Part shown: piece by piece, positions 15,690 through 23,940 of the stretch
Layout of the letters: every line of letters starts with the position of its first letter
Numbering within the stretch: the stretch's first letter is position 1
Assembly (NCBI GenBank): GCA_016930915.1
Contig: JAFGFU010000005.1
Span: forward strand, 1-64,000
Source: Campylobacterales bacterium
Lineage (GTDB): Bacteria; Campylobacterota; Campylobacteria; Campylobacterales; Sulfurospirillaceae
Length of the DNA stretch: 64,000 nt
Reading direction: 5' to 3'
Notes under the pieces: generated by a model
Databases searched by the model: none
Told to the model about the DNA's origin: nothing
The model's input: only the letters and a program-made list of their open reading frames with translations
Made by a program: the position numbers and the translations under genes

Positions 15690-17540
15690 TTAACTTTCAA
15701 TGTAATTTTTAAGTTTTCTTCCCACTTTTGGATGTTTAAGTTTTTTAATGGCTGAACTTTCGATTTGGCGAACACGTTCACGTGTGACGTTAAGCTCTTT
15801 ACCAATCTCTTCTAAGGTTCTATCGCTTTCATCGTGCATCAAACCAAAACGCATACGAATCACCGCTTTTTCTCTGTCATTAAGTTGGTCTAAGACATCG
15901 TCAATTTGCTCTTTAAGGTCAGCTTTTAAGATATGGTCCATAGGTGCAATAGAAGTTTTATCTTCCACAAAATCGCCAAACTTGCCATCGTCTTCATTAC
16001 CAATAGGTGCTTCTAAAGAGATAGGCTCTTTGGTGATTTTAATGACATTTTTGACCTTATCAGCACTCAAGCCCACTTCTTCAGCAATGGTTTCAATGTC
16101 TGGTTCTTTACCTTCTTCTTGAAGGTGTTTACGAATGATTTTATTGATACGGTTAATGGTTTCAATCATGTGAATAGGAATACGAATGGTGCGTGCTTGA
16201 TCCGCAATCGCACGTGAAATGGCTTGACGAATCCACCATGTTGCATAGGTTGAAAATTTGTACCCTTTTTTGTACTCAAACTTATCAACCGCTTTCATCA
16301 AACCAATATTACCTTCTTGAATCAAATCTAAGAATGGTAAACCACGGTTGGTGTAACGTTTTGCAATAGAAACAACCAGACGAAGGTTACTTTTTGCCAT
16401 ACGTGTTTTTGACTCGTCAGCAATTTTTTTACCCCGTTTGATTTGCTCCAAAATCTCTTTGAGTTTTTCGGGGTCCAAATCAAAACCTTGTTTACTGGCT
16501 TCTTTGGTTTGAAAAAGTTTTTTAATTTCCATATAGGTTGAAACCATGGTAGCTTCTGGAACCATGATAGCAATATCTTCTTTGTTTAAATCGATAATAT
16601 TCTTAAGTAAGTTAAGATGATTTTCTTTAAGTGTATCGTTAAAAAGTGGTAAACGATATTCTAAGCGTTTGAGTTCTTTGTCAAATTCAAAATCACTTTT
16701 AAGGGCTGTTTCCATAGATTTAACGAGTTCATTAATGAGTTTACTCGTAGGGCCTAAATCCATCAACGCATCTTTAAGCAATTTCTTTTTATACGCCAAT
16801 GCTAAATCGTAATTCATCATCTCTTCAGCGTCAAGATTCTCTTCAGGTGGACGAGCAAAACTCTTCATCCAATCTTTTTTTGCTTTCTCTAATGCTTTAA
16901 AACTTTCGATGACTTTTTCGGTTCGAGAGTTGTCTTTTTTAGAGAGGGTGCGTTTTTCTTCACCTTCTTCATCAAACTCCTCTGTATCATCATCGTTATC
17001 ATCATCTTCACCATCATCTTCAAAGGTTTTAAAGAGCTCTTTTACACGACGCTCCCGATTAATCAAGGCTTCTTTATAATCTAAAATAAAGTCGATAAGA
17101 TAAGGGACAGAACAGAAAGCATCGATGATAATATCTTCACCGAATTCAATCTTTTTACTGATATCAATCTCTTCATCTTTAGTTAAAAGTGAAATTTGTC
17201 CCATCTCACGTAAATACATACGTACAGGACTATCGCTGCGTGACCACTCTAAAAGCTCTTTTTCGCTGGCAAGATCAAACTCATCTTCTAGTGCTTCATC
17301 TTGGAGCTTTTGGCGCTCTTCCTCACGTTTTTTCGCCTCTTCTTTGTTTCGAAGTTTTGCAATTTCAGCCGAGGAGATAAGCGTGACTTTGTATTTGTCA
17401 ATTAAATTCATCATTTTTTTGACATTGGCGGAGGTTGGAGGTTTTGTAAAAAGTTCCATCACGTTTTCATACGTGACGTACGCTTTTTCATTTTCTACGA
17501 AAAGTTCTTCTAGTTCAGTATAAAGTTCTTTTGAAGCCAT
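15690..17540 (-). CDS. rpoD: RpoD, primary sigma-70 factor
   Basis: 616 residues with all the sigma-70 regions: 1.1/1.2 at the N-terminus ([16 protein letters not shown]), 2.1-2.4 ([39 protein letters not shown]), 3 ([17 protein letters not shown]) and 4.2 ([20 protein letters not shown]). It directs RNA polymerase to housekeeping promoters. A non-conserved region after 1.2 contains a run almost wholly of Asp and Glu (about residues 170-190). AAGGAG lies before the ATG. It is followed directly by the PAS gene. Confidence 0.97.
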   Translation of the reverse strand: MASKELYTELEELFVENEKAYVTYENVMELFTKPPTSANVKKMMNLIDKYKVTLISSAEIAKLRNKEEAKKREEERQKLQDEALEDEFDLASEKELLEWSRSDSPVRMYLREMGQISLLTKDEEIDISKKIEFGEDIIIDAFCSVPYLIDFILDYKEALINRERRVKELFKTFEDDGEDDDNDDDTEEFDEEGEEKRTLSKKDNSRTEKVIESFKALEKAKKDWMKSFARPPEENLDAEEMMNYDLALAYKKKLLKDALMDLGPTSKLINELVKSMETALKSDFEFDKELKRLEYRLPLFNDTLKENHLNLLKNIIDLNKEDIAIMVPEATMVSTYMEIKKLFQTKEASKQGFDLDPEKLKEILEQIKRGKKIADESKTRMAKSNLRLVVSIAKRYTNRGLPFLDLIQEGNIGLMKAVDKFEYKKGYKFSTYATWWIRQAISRAIADQARTIRIPIHMIETINRINKIIRKHLQEEGKEPDIETIAEEVGLSADKVKNVIKITKEPISLEAPIGNEDDGKFGDFVEDKTSIAPMDHILKADLKEQIDDVLDQLNDREKAVIRMRFGLMHDESDRTLEEIGKELNVTRERVRQIESSAIKKLKHPKVGRKLKNYIES

Positions 17541-17672
17541 GGGTATAACTCTCCTTAAGAGTAAGGGTGTGGAGGTTTTTTATTGTAAATATCTTTGCAA
17601 TAATTTGTAATAAAAGATGTGGATTATACCGAGTTTTTTTTTAAATAGTGGTAAAAGACATTTTTTTCAAAG

Positions 17673-17689
17673 TTGGAACAGGAGTTGCT
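17673..17689 (+). promoter_or_regulatory. Sigma-54 promoter of flgF-flgG
   Basis: TTGGAACAGGAGTTGCT has the invariant GG (17675-17676) and GC (17687-17688) exactly 10 bases apart, as in the -24/-12 pattern TGG-N-A-N5-TTGC. It ends 38 bases before the start codon of flgF. Hook and rod genes are RpoN-controlled in Campylobacterota, which supports the call. Confidence 0.8.
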
Positions 17690-17727
17690 TTAATCAAGAA
17701 AGAATTTTTTAATGAGCGGATAAAACA

Positions 17728-18531
17728 ATGCAAAATGGCTACTATGACGTTACTGGAGCAATGGTTACTCAGTTTAACAGACTCAATGTTATCTCCAATA
17801 ATCTTGCCAATTTAAACACTACAGCCTTTAAAAGAGATGATGTGGTTATTGGTGATTTTAAGCGCATTTTTCAAGAATACAAAGAAGAGATGCCTCTTGC
17901 TGATAACACCAAAGAAGCAAGTAAATTTGTGAATGCTGCTATGTCACGGGTGCCTCAGGTTGCAGAACACTACATTAAGTACGAACAAGGTGGGATTAAA
18001 AATACAGGCAATACGCTTGATTTTGCGCTAAAACGTGAAGATGCTTTTTTTATGGTAGAGACGCCCAATGGTATTCGTTTAACCCAAAATGGCTCTTTTA
18101 CCTTAAATAATGAAGGTGTTTTGACGACGAAAGAGGGCTATCCTGTGCTTCCTTCTACTTATTTTCAAAATCAACAATACATTGTTATACCAGAAGATGG
18201 TGAGCTTCGTGTTGATAGAAGTGGGGCAGTGTATAACATTGATGATGAAATAGGACGAATGTATATTGTTCAAAGTGACGATGTGAAGTCACTTACCAAA
18301 GAGGGTGATAGTTTGTATGCATTTAAAAGTACCGATGAGCTTACGACTCTTGAAAATGGAGATTTAGTTGCGCAAGGATTTTTAGAGACCAGTAACATTA
18401 ATCCCGTAAGTGAAATGGTAGGGTTGATTGAAACCAATCGTTTGGTAGAAATGTACCAAAAAGTAATGAAATCACACATGAATGATTTAAATTCAGATGC
18501 CATTTCTAAATTAGCATCGACCAAAGCATAA
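17728..18531 (+). CDS. flgF: Flagellar basal-body rod protein FlgF (FlgG2)
   Basis: 267 residues of the flagellar hook-basal body family. The N-terminal rod motif (GAMVTQFNRLNVISNNLANLNTTAFKRD) and the C-terminal ETNRLVEMYQKVMKSHMNDL frame the central domain, which has the GNTLDFAL and RLTQNGSFTLNNEG signatures. In C. jejuni the same gene is called flgG2 and also lies directly before flgG. It is exported through the flagellar type III apparatus and forms the proximal rod. Confidence 0.88.
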   Translation: MQNGYYDVTGAMVTQFNRLNVISNNLANLNTTAFKRDDVVIGDFKRIFQEYKEEMPLADNTKEASKFVNAAMSRVPQVAEHYIKYEQGGIKNTGNTLDFALKREDAFFMVETPNGIRLTQNGSFTLNNEGVLTTKEGYPVLPSTYFQNQQYIVIPEDGELRVDRSGAVYNIDDEIGRMYIVQSDDVKSLTKEGDSLYAFKSTDELTTLENGDLVAQGFLETSNINPVSEMVGLIETNRLVEMYQKVMKSHMNDLNSDAISKLASTKA

Positions 18532-18550
18532 TAGAAACGAAGGAAAATAA

Positions 18551-19339
18551 ATGATACGTTCACTTTATACTGCTGCAACAGGTATGATTGCACAGCAAAC
18601 ACAAATCGATACCACATCAAATAATATTTCAAACGTCAATACCATTGGTTATAAAAAACAGCGTGCAGAATTTGCGGATTTGATGTATCAAACGATGACG
18701 TATGCAGGAACGTCAACCAGTGCTACTACAACCTCTCCTACGGGGATTGAAGTAGGTCTTGGTGTTCGACCCACTGCCATTGCTAAGCAGTTTACGCAAG
18801 GTAACTTTAAAGAGACAGGTAACTCGCTTGATGTTGCCATTACGGGGAATGGTTTCTTTCAAATCCAACTTCCAGATGGTACCACAGGTTATACGAGAAA
18901 TGGCTCATTTAAACTCGATAGCGAGGGAAATGTGGTGAACAGTGATGGGTATAGACTTTTACCAGAATTGGTCATTCCTGAAGATGCGACCCAAATTACT
19001 ATTGGTGTGAATGGTGTGGTTTCTGTGCTTCAAGCAGGACAGACAGCTACGAATGAAATTGGACAACTGGAGCTTGCTAATTTTATTAACCCAGCAGGAC
19101 TTCACTCTTTAGGCGATAATAACTACATTAACACCTCCGCTTCAGGAGACCCGATTGTCAGTGAACCTGGACTCAATGGTCTTGGGCAAACCAGACAGCA
19201 GTTTGTTGAGATGAGTAACGTGCAGTTGGTCGAAGAGATGACAGACTTAATTACAGGACAGCGTGCTTATGAGGCAAATTCAAAAGCGATTACGACTAGT
19301 GATGAGATGCTTCAAACCGTAAATGCACTCAAACAATAG
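18551..19339 (+). CDS. flgG: Flagellar distal rod protein FlgG
   Basis: 262 residues with the FlgG hallmarks: MIRSLYTAATGMIAQQTQID at the start, SNNISNVNTIGYKKQRAEFADL, the GNSLDVAI and YTRNGSFKLDSEG central motifs and ELTDLITGQRAYEANSK at the C-terminus. Length equals the usual 260-262. It is 19 bases after flgF with AAGGAAA before the ATG, sharing the sigma-54 promoter. Confidence 0.95.
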   Translation: MIRSLYTAATGMIAQQTQIDTTSNNISNVNTIGYKKQRAEFADLMYQTMTYAGTSTSATTTSPTGIEVGLGVRPTAIAKQFTQGNFKETGNSLDVAITGNGFFQIQLPDGTTGYTRNGSFKLDSEGNVVNSDGYRLLPELVIPEDATQITIGVNGVVSVLQAGQTATNEIGQLELANFINPAGLHSLGDNNYINTSASGDPIVSEPGLNGLGQTRQQFVEMSNVQLVEEMTDLITGQRAYEANSKAITTSDEMLQTVNALKQ

Positions 19340-19347
19340 ATTTTAGT

Positions 19348-19518
19348 ATGATTTTTCTGATTCCTATTTTTGTGTTGGTCGCTATTATTGTGGCGATTGA
19401 CTTTTTCTATTTTTCAGATGTTACACCCAAAGAGAAAGCTTCTAAAAAGGAGCTTTCTCAAAAAAGCCATGAGCAAAATTCCACCCAAAATTATCTCAAT
19501 CGCTATATTAAAAAATAG
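19348..19518 (+). CDS. Small single-pass membrane protein after flgG
   Basis: 56 codons starting 8 bases after the flgG stop. One N-terminal membrane helix (about residues 2-22, MIFLIPIFVLVAIIVAIDFF) and a polar Lys/Ser/Gln-rich tail. No family recognised. Composition matches its neighbours, and the frame is open up to a TTACATGTAA palindrome that begins 1 base after its stop. A ribosome site is not obvious; it may be translationally coupled to flgG. Confidence 0.5.
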   Translation: MIFLIPIFVLVAIIVAIDFFYFSDVTPKEKASKKELSQKSHEQNSTQNYLNRYIKK

Positions 19519-19536
19519 CTTTACATGTAAAGAATC

Positions 19537-20214
19537 ATGATGAATTTTTTTGCCATTTTTAAACTGACTATTCCTGTGTTAATGGGCTATATTCCTCTGG
19601 GGATGGCATTTGGACTTTTGCTTTCCAAACTGCTTATTCCGTGGTACTACGCTTTTTTTATGAGTCTCTTTATTTTTGCGGGTTCGGGGCAGTTTTTAGC
19701 ACTGACTCTTTTTGCTTCACAAGCGACCATTTTAGAGATAGCCATTGCCACGTTTTTACTCAATCTTCGCCACACCTTTTATGGGCTTTCGATGATTTCA
19801 GCTTTTAAAAATTTTTCGTGGAAAAAACATTACCTTATTTTTGGACTCACTGATGAGACCTTTGCGCTTTTAAAAACGAGTGAGATTGAAGAGCAGCACC
19901 GTGAGAGGGCTTATCTTATCATTACCTTTTTAAATCAATGCTATTGGATTCTTGGCAGTGTGGTGGGAGCTGTTTTAGGCAACGTTGTTCCTTTTAATTA
20001 CGAGGGCATTGAGTTTTCACTGACCGCTTTATTTGTCGTACTTTCTATTGAGTTGTATAAAAAAAGTAGACTCCATCAACCTTTTTTTGTGGCACTCATT
20101 ATTGGACTGTTTGGCATGATGTTTTTTCCACCGCAAAAAATGCTCATTTTATCACTCTGTTTGGCGGCGTTTGTGTTGATTGTTTTTAAAAGGAGCATGC
20201 AAGATGCAGAGTAG
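19537..20214 (+). CDS. azlC: AzlC family amino-acid exporter subunit
   Basis: 225 residues of the AzlC family, the large subunit of a branched-chain amino-acid (or azaleucine) exporter. About five to six membrane helices are visible with the family sequences IPLGMAFGLLLSK, FIFAGSGQFLALTLF and LLNLRHTFYGLSMISAF and GLTDETFAL. It pairs with AzlD, whose start overlaps its 3' end by 11 bases. The TTACATGTAA palindrome ends 5 bases before the ATG. Confidence 0.87.
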   Translation: MMNFFAIFKLTIPVLMGYIPLGMAFGLLLSKLLIPWYYAFFMSLFIFAGSGQFLALTLFASQATILEIAIATFLLNLRHTFYGLSMISAFKNFSWKKHYLIFGLTDETFALLKTSEIEEQHRERAYLIITFLNQCYWILGSVVGAVLGNVVPFNYEGIEFSLTALFVVLSIELYKKSRLHQPFFVALIIGLFGMMFFPPQKMLILSLCLAAFVLIVFKRSMQDAE

Positions 20215-20527
20215 TTATCTTATTGGAGGTATTGTCATCGCTATGCTTGCGACGTATGCCACACGTATCATTCCCTTTTTGCTCTTTCGTACCCGTGAAC
20301 CTTCGCCTTTGGTTAAGTATATTGAACGCAATATGCCTTTGATGATTATGGTCATTTTGGTCTTTTATGCGCTTAAAGATGTGAAATGGGAAGTATATCC
20401 GTATGGTTTGGCGGAGATTATTGGGGTGAGTGTTGCGATTGTTTTACATGTAAGTTTTAAAAATGCGCTTTTAAGCATTTTTACCGCAACACTCACCTAT
20501 ATGATTTTAATTCAGAATGTCTTTTAA
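20204..20527 (+). CDS. azlD: AzlD family amino-acid exporter subunit
   Basis: 107 residues with four hydrophobic segments and the AzlD opening [20 protein letters not shown]. It is the small partner of AzlC. I use the ATG at 20204, 8 bases after GGAG (20192-20195); an upstream in-frame TTG at 20180 has no ribosome site. The palindrome at 20443 is read as VLHVS within a membrane segment. It converges with yjdM, overlapping its stop by a few bases. Confidence 0.82.
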   Translation: MQSSYLIGGIVIAMLATYATRIIPFLLFRTREPSPLVKYIERNMPLMIMVILVFYALKDVKWEVYPYGLAEIIGVSVAIVLHVSFKNALLSIFTATLTYMILIQNVF

Positions 20528-20865
20528 GCTTTTTTCACAAATTCAGATTTTAAGCCCATCGCACCAATGCCTTCAACTTTGCAATCAAGATTGTGATCAC
20601 TTTCAAAATTAAGGCGAATGTTTTTTACTTTGGTGCCGCCTTTGATGACCGCTGAAGAGCCTTTGAGTTTTAAGTCTTTGATGACGACAACGGTATCACC
20701 ATCGGCTAAAACTGTTCCATGTGCATCTTTGACAACCATGCTATTTTCTTCGCTTGAGTTGCTCTCTTTTGACCATTCGTGCGCACACTCAGGGCAGATA
20801 AACATCGCTCCATCTTCGTAGGTGTATTCGCAGTGACATTTAGGACATGCAGGTAAATTTTCCAT
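20524..20865 (-). CDS. yjdM: YjdM/PhnA family zinc-ribbon protein
   Basis: 113 residues: an N-terminal zinc ribbon with two CxxC pairs (CPKCHCEY and CPECAHEW) and the conserved [24 protein letters not shown] block with a C-terminal KNIRL-DHNLDCK segment. This is the YjdM (PhnA) family, historically tied to alkylphosphonate utilisation though E. coli yjdM is not part of the C-P lyase. Cytoplasmic. AGGAAA precedes the start. Confidence 0.88.
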   Translation of the reverse strand: MENLPACPKCHCEYTYEDGAMFICPECAHEWSKESNSSEENSMVVKDAHGTVLADGDTVVVIKDLKLKGSSAVIKGGTKVKNIRLNFESDHNLDCKVEGIGAMGLKSEFVKKA

Positions 20866-20933
20866 AGATTTCCTCTCTTTTTTGGCGAAAGTATGCCTAA
20901 AAGCCTCTCAAAAAGAGATAAACCTTTTTTGTG

Positions 20934-21401
20934 TTATAAGAGAAAAGGAAATTTTTTATCTCTCTCATAGCGTTTCATCTTTTCTTCATACTGTTCAATG
21001 ACATCAACCATTTGCTTAGCAAAATCCGTTTCAATAAGGTAATCTTTTTGGTTTACATGTAAAGATTCTAAGCCTCTTTTTTTGGCATTGTACATTAGTG
21101 CTGGTCGTATCTCTTCAGCATGATTAGAGGTAAGCCTTTTGATGTCATGCCCCAACCCCGTCACCCACAAATCCATAAATTCAACACGAAATGGGAGAAT
21201 TTTCCCCCATGTTTGTTGCATTAAAAGCCCATCTTTTTGAGAAAATTCATAAAATAAAATGGCATCCATACTTTCATCATAGACGGCTAGGGTTTGGTTT
21301 GGAAGGGGCTTAATTGAAGGGTTAATGGTTGCCATATCAACGATTTTTGGAGCACAGCCCATTAGGAATAATAGGCTTAGGAGCATTAAGATGTATTTCA
21401 T
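20934..21401 (-). CDS. Putative lipoprotein
   Basis: 155 residues from the ATG at 21401, which follows AAAGGA with good spacing; an upstream in-frame ATG at 21428 would place nine polar residues before the signal. The signal ends in a lipobox LLFLMGC (residue 16), so the mature protein should be lipid-anchored. The rest has no family I recognise. The palindrome at 21052 is read as SLHVN. It is flanked by yjdM and a divergently transcribed helicase gene. Confidence 0.65.
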   Translation of the reverse strand: MKYILMLLSLLFLMGCAPKIVDMATINPSIKPLPNQTLAVYDESMDAILFYEFSQKDGLLMQQTWGKILPFRVEFMDLWVTGLGHDIKRLTSNHAEEIRPALMYNAKKRGLESLHVNQKDYLIETDFAKQMVDVIEQYEEKMKRYERDKKFPFLL

Positions 21402-21497
21402 AAAAATCCTTTGCTTTTGTATGGTCAAAGTCTAGTAGTCGATGTTTTAAATAAACCTTAGGTACAATAAAAATAGATAAAAGAAGAAGGAAATACA

Positions 21498-22808
21498 ATG
21501 GTATTTGAAAAATTAGGCTTAAGCGAGCCCATTAGGGATGCGGTGCGTGAGTTAGGATATACCAAACCTACACCCGTACAAAACAAGGTAATTCCTTTGG
21601 TGCTTGAGGGTAAAGATGTCATGGCAACGGCGCAAACAGGAACAGGTAAAACAGCAGCCTATGCACTTCCTTTGCTTCATATTCTAAGCAAAAAAACACA
21701 AAAATCAACTACTTCCAAAGTGGTACGTGCGCTTATTTTGGTTCCTACAAGAGAGTTAGCTTCACAAGTGGGTGCGAGTGTGCAAGCGTATGGCAAAAAT
21801 GTGGCGCTTAGCAGTGCGGCGATTTATGGTGGAGTGAAGTTTACCCCACAAGCTAAAAAGTTGGATAAAGGCATTGATATTTTGATTGCAACGCCTGGAA
21901 GACTTTTGGAGCATGTAAAGCTGGGCAATGTGGATTTGTCTCGTGTAGAAATTGTCGTTTTTGATGAAGCCGATAGAATCTTAGATATGGGGTTTTGGGA
22001 TGAGGTACAAACGCTTTTAAATTTGTTTCCTAAAAAGCGTCAAACGCTACTTTTTTCTGTGGGACTTTCAAAATCGGTCAAACGTCTCTCTGAAGTGAGT
22101 TTAAAAAAACCTGTCACAGTTGCCATTAATAATCAAGGTGATTTTGCAAAAAAAGTGGAGCAAACACTCTATTTGGTGGATAAAGAGCGTAAATGTGAAT
22201 TGCTTTCTTTTATGATAGGTACCCACAATTGGCATCAAGTGTTAGTCTTTACAAAGACTAAACAGAGTGCGGATGAGGTGGGAGCGTACTTAAATGAGAG
22301 TGGTTTAAAAACCCTTGTTTTACATGGAGATAAAGCACACTCTAAACGGACACAAGCCATTCATGCGTTTAAAGAAAATGCTATTAGAGTGCTTGTTGCA
22401 ACGGACATTGCTTCTCGTGGGCTTGATATCGAAGATTTACCCTATGTTATTAACTATGAGTTACCAGGTGATGCAGAAGATTATACACACAGAGCAGGAC
22501 GAACAGGGCGTGCAGGAAAAGAAGGAAGAGCTATTTCACTTGTCGCTCAAGAAGAAAAAAACAAATTTAAAGAGATTGAAAAGATTTTAAAATACACCAT
22601 TAAAACCGAGTTCTATCCTGGTTTTGAAACCAAAGAGTGGGTTGACAAAGAGGCGAAAAAACATACGATTCAAGCTAAAATTGACCGTGAAAAAGCCAAT
22701 AAACGTCCTAATGGACTTCGTAAAAAACGAGAAGAGATTAAAGCGAATAAAGCTAAAAAAGCCGCTAAGACGTGTGGCATTGGCGCTAAAAATTGTAAAG
22801 TTAAATAG
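21498..22808 (+). CDS. DEAD-box RNA helicase, RhlE-like, with atypical motif III
   Basis: 436 residues. Q-motif (GYTKPTPVQNKVIP), Walker A AQTGTGKTAAYALP, PTRELASQ, TPGRLLE, DEAD in VVFDEADRILDMGF and the C-terminal motifs VLVATDIASRGLDI and YTHRAGRTGRAG are all present, followed by a basic tail (about 375-436) rich in Lys. Motif III, normally SAT, is read here as SVG (LLFSVGLSK), which is unexpected because SAT couples ATP hydrolysis to unwinding. An ATP-dependent RNA remodeler is likely; the effect of the change is unknown. It is followed by repeat copy B. Confidence 0.88.
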   Translation: MVFEKLGLSEPIRDAVRELGYTKPTPVQNKVIPLVLEGKDVMATAQTGTGKTAAYALPLLHILSKKTQKSTTSKVVRALILVPTRELASQVGASVQAYGKNVALSSAAIYGGVKFTPQAKKLDKGIDILIATPGRLLEHVKLGNVDLSRVEIVVFDEADRILDMGFWDEVQTLLNLFPKKRQTLLFSVGLSKSVKRLSEVSLKKPVTVAINNQGDFAKKVEQTLYLVDKERKCELLSFMIGTHNWHQVLVFTKTKQSADEVGAYLNESGLKTLVLHGDKAHSKRTQAIHAFKENAIRVLVATDIASRGLDIEDLPYVINYELPGDAEDYTHRAGRTGRAGKEGRAISLVAQEEKNKFKEIEKILKYTIKTEFYPGFETKEWVDKEAKKHTIQAKIDREKANKRPNGLRKKREEIKANKAKKAAKTCGIGAKNCKVK

Positions 22809-22809
22809 A

Positions 22810-22943
22810 CTTTTTGCAAAATTCATTTTGCGAGAAAGAAAAGTACCAAGGGTGCGTGGGCATTCCGCCGAGGAAAACTCAGCGTTAGCGTAGCCTTTAG
22901 AGCTTTGCTTTAAAGGCGTGTTAAGAGTTCTACAAGAACTCTA
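22810..22943 (-). repeat. Structured intergenic repeat, copy B
   Basis: Reverse-complement copy of the element at 11547-11679, about 88 percent identical over its whole length by eye. It keeps the AGAGTTCT/AGAACTCT hairpin, the CCTTTA-AGC/GCT-TAAAGG hairpin with AAA loop, the TCGGC-capped hairpin (closing pair changed from T-A to C-G) and GCAAAA/TTTTGC. It starts 2 bases after the helicase stop and fills the gap to the next gene. Confidence 0.85.
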
Positions 22944-22966
22944 ATATAATAAAAAAGGATACGTAC

Positions 22967-23440
22967 ATGATGGTTGAAATGCAAAAATTGCACTATTTTA
23001 AAGATTTTATTGAACAAGAAGAAAATCCACGGGGTAAAAACCTTTATATGATGATTTTAGCGGTGGAAGCGTATTATGAATTTGTTGCAGAAGTGTTGAT
23101 TCCTGGGACTTCTCGTAGTATGACGCAGTTTAAACTTTTAGAAGAATTACGTGCGTTAAAGACGATTAGTGAGCAGGAGTTTGTCATTATGAACGAGACA
23201 CGAAAGCTTAAAAATGATGTGACGCACCGTTTGGATTATGAGATTAATGCGACCTATTTGTTTGATTTTTGCAACAACTGTGGCGTGAAAGACAAAATCA
23301 TTCCTGAAGATAAAAATAACCAACAAGAGCTAAATGCCGCACTTTTAGATGCTCTTTTAAAAAGCTATAAAGTGGTTGATTTGAAGCTCTACTCTAAGGT
23401 GCGTAAAGAGCTTGAAAAGGTTCATGGAGAGCAAGCGTGA
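22967..23440 (+). CDS. Uncharacterised protein, possibly HEPN/DUF4145-like
   Basis: 157 residues, helical, no signal or membrane segment. The stretch ETRKLKNDVTHRLDYEIN around residues 82-99 resembles the Arg-X4-6-His part of HEPN or DUF4145-type domains, but the match is weak. A CNNCG pair occurs near residue 105. The stop overlaps the thioesterase start (GTGA), so it is probably co-translated with it. GG at AAAAAGGATACGTACATG serves as ribosome site. Function unassigned. Confidence 0.45.
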   Translation: MMVEMQKLHYFKDFIEQEENPRGKNLYMMILAVEAYYEFVAEVLIPGTSRSMTQFKLLEELRALKTISEQEFVIMNETRKLKNDVTHRLDYEINATYLFDFCNNCGVKDKIIPEDKNNQQELNAALLDALLKSYKVVDLKLYSKVRKELEKVHGEQA

Positions 23441-23940
23441 AGTGGAGGGTCACAGGCAAACAGCACATTTCAAAAAACTGTTTGGTGTGTGGCATCGAAA
23501 ATCCTTTTGGATTGAAGACAAAATTTTACGAGCTGGAAAATAAAGAGGTTGTGGGCTATTTTACGGGGCATACTTACTTGCAAAGTTACCCAAATATTTT
23601 ACACGGTGGTATCTCTGCAACCATTTTAGATGAGACGATTGGGCGAGCCATTATGGCGCATTACGGGCAAGAGAGTTTTGGCGTGACGATAGAGCTTAAT
23701 TTAAAATACAAAAAGCCCGTTCCTTTGGATGTAGAGCTTAAAGTTATTGGGCGCATCGTGAATGATAAGGGGCGCATTTTTGAAGGCACAGGAGAGCTAA
23801 TCCTTCCTGATGGTGAAGTTGCCGTTACCGCCTCAGGTCGCTACATGAAGCGCAATGTGACACAAATTGTTGAGAGTGATTTTATCGAGGATGAGTGGTT
23901 TGCAAGCGATGGCAAAGATAGAGACGAGATAGAACTTTAG
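23437..23940 (+). CDS. PaaI-family hotdog-fold thioesterase
   Basis: 167 residues of the PaaI/4HBT thioesterase group: CLVCGIENPFGLKTKFY at the N-terminus, the catalytic helix region NILHGGISATILDETIGRA with HGG and the downstream Asp/Glu, and the strand SFGVTIELNLKYKKPVPL. It would hydrolyse an acyl-CoA thioester; substrate unknown. GTG start overlapping the previous stop by 3 bases, and its stop directly abuts the recQ start. Confidence 0.8.
   Translation: MKWRVTGKQHISKNCLVCGIENPFGLKTKFYELENKEVVGYFTGHTYLQSYPNILHGGISATILDETIGRAIMAHYGQESFGVTIELNLKYKKPVPLDVELKVIGRIVNDKGRIFEGTGELILPDGEVAVTASGRYMKRNVTQIVESDFIEDEWFASDGKDRDEIEL

Noticed and set aside
15748-17523. Plus-strand open frames antisense to rpoD
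   Set aside because: Ser/Leu-rich shadow frames of the strongly conserved rpoD; no start signals.
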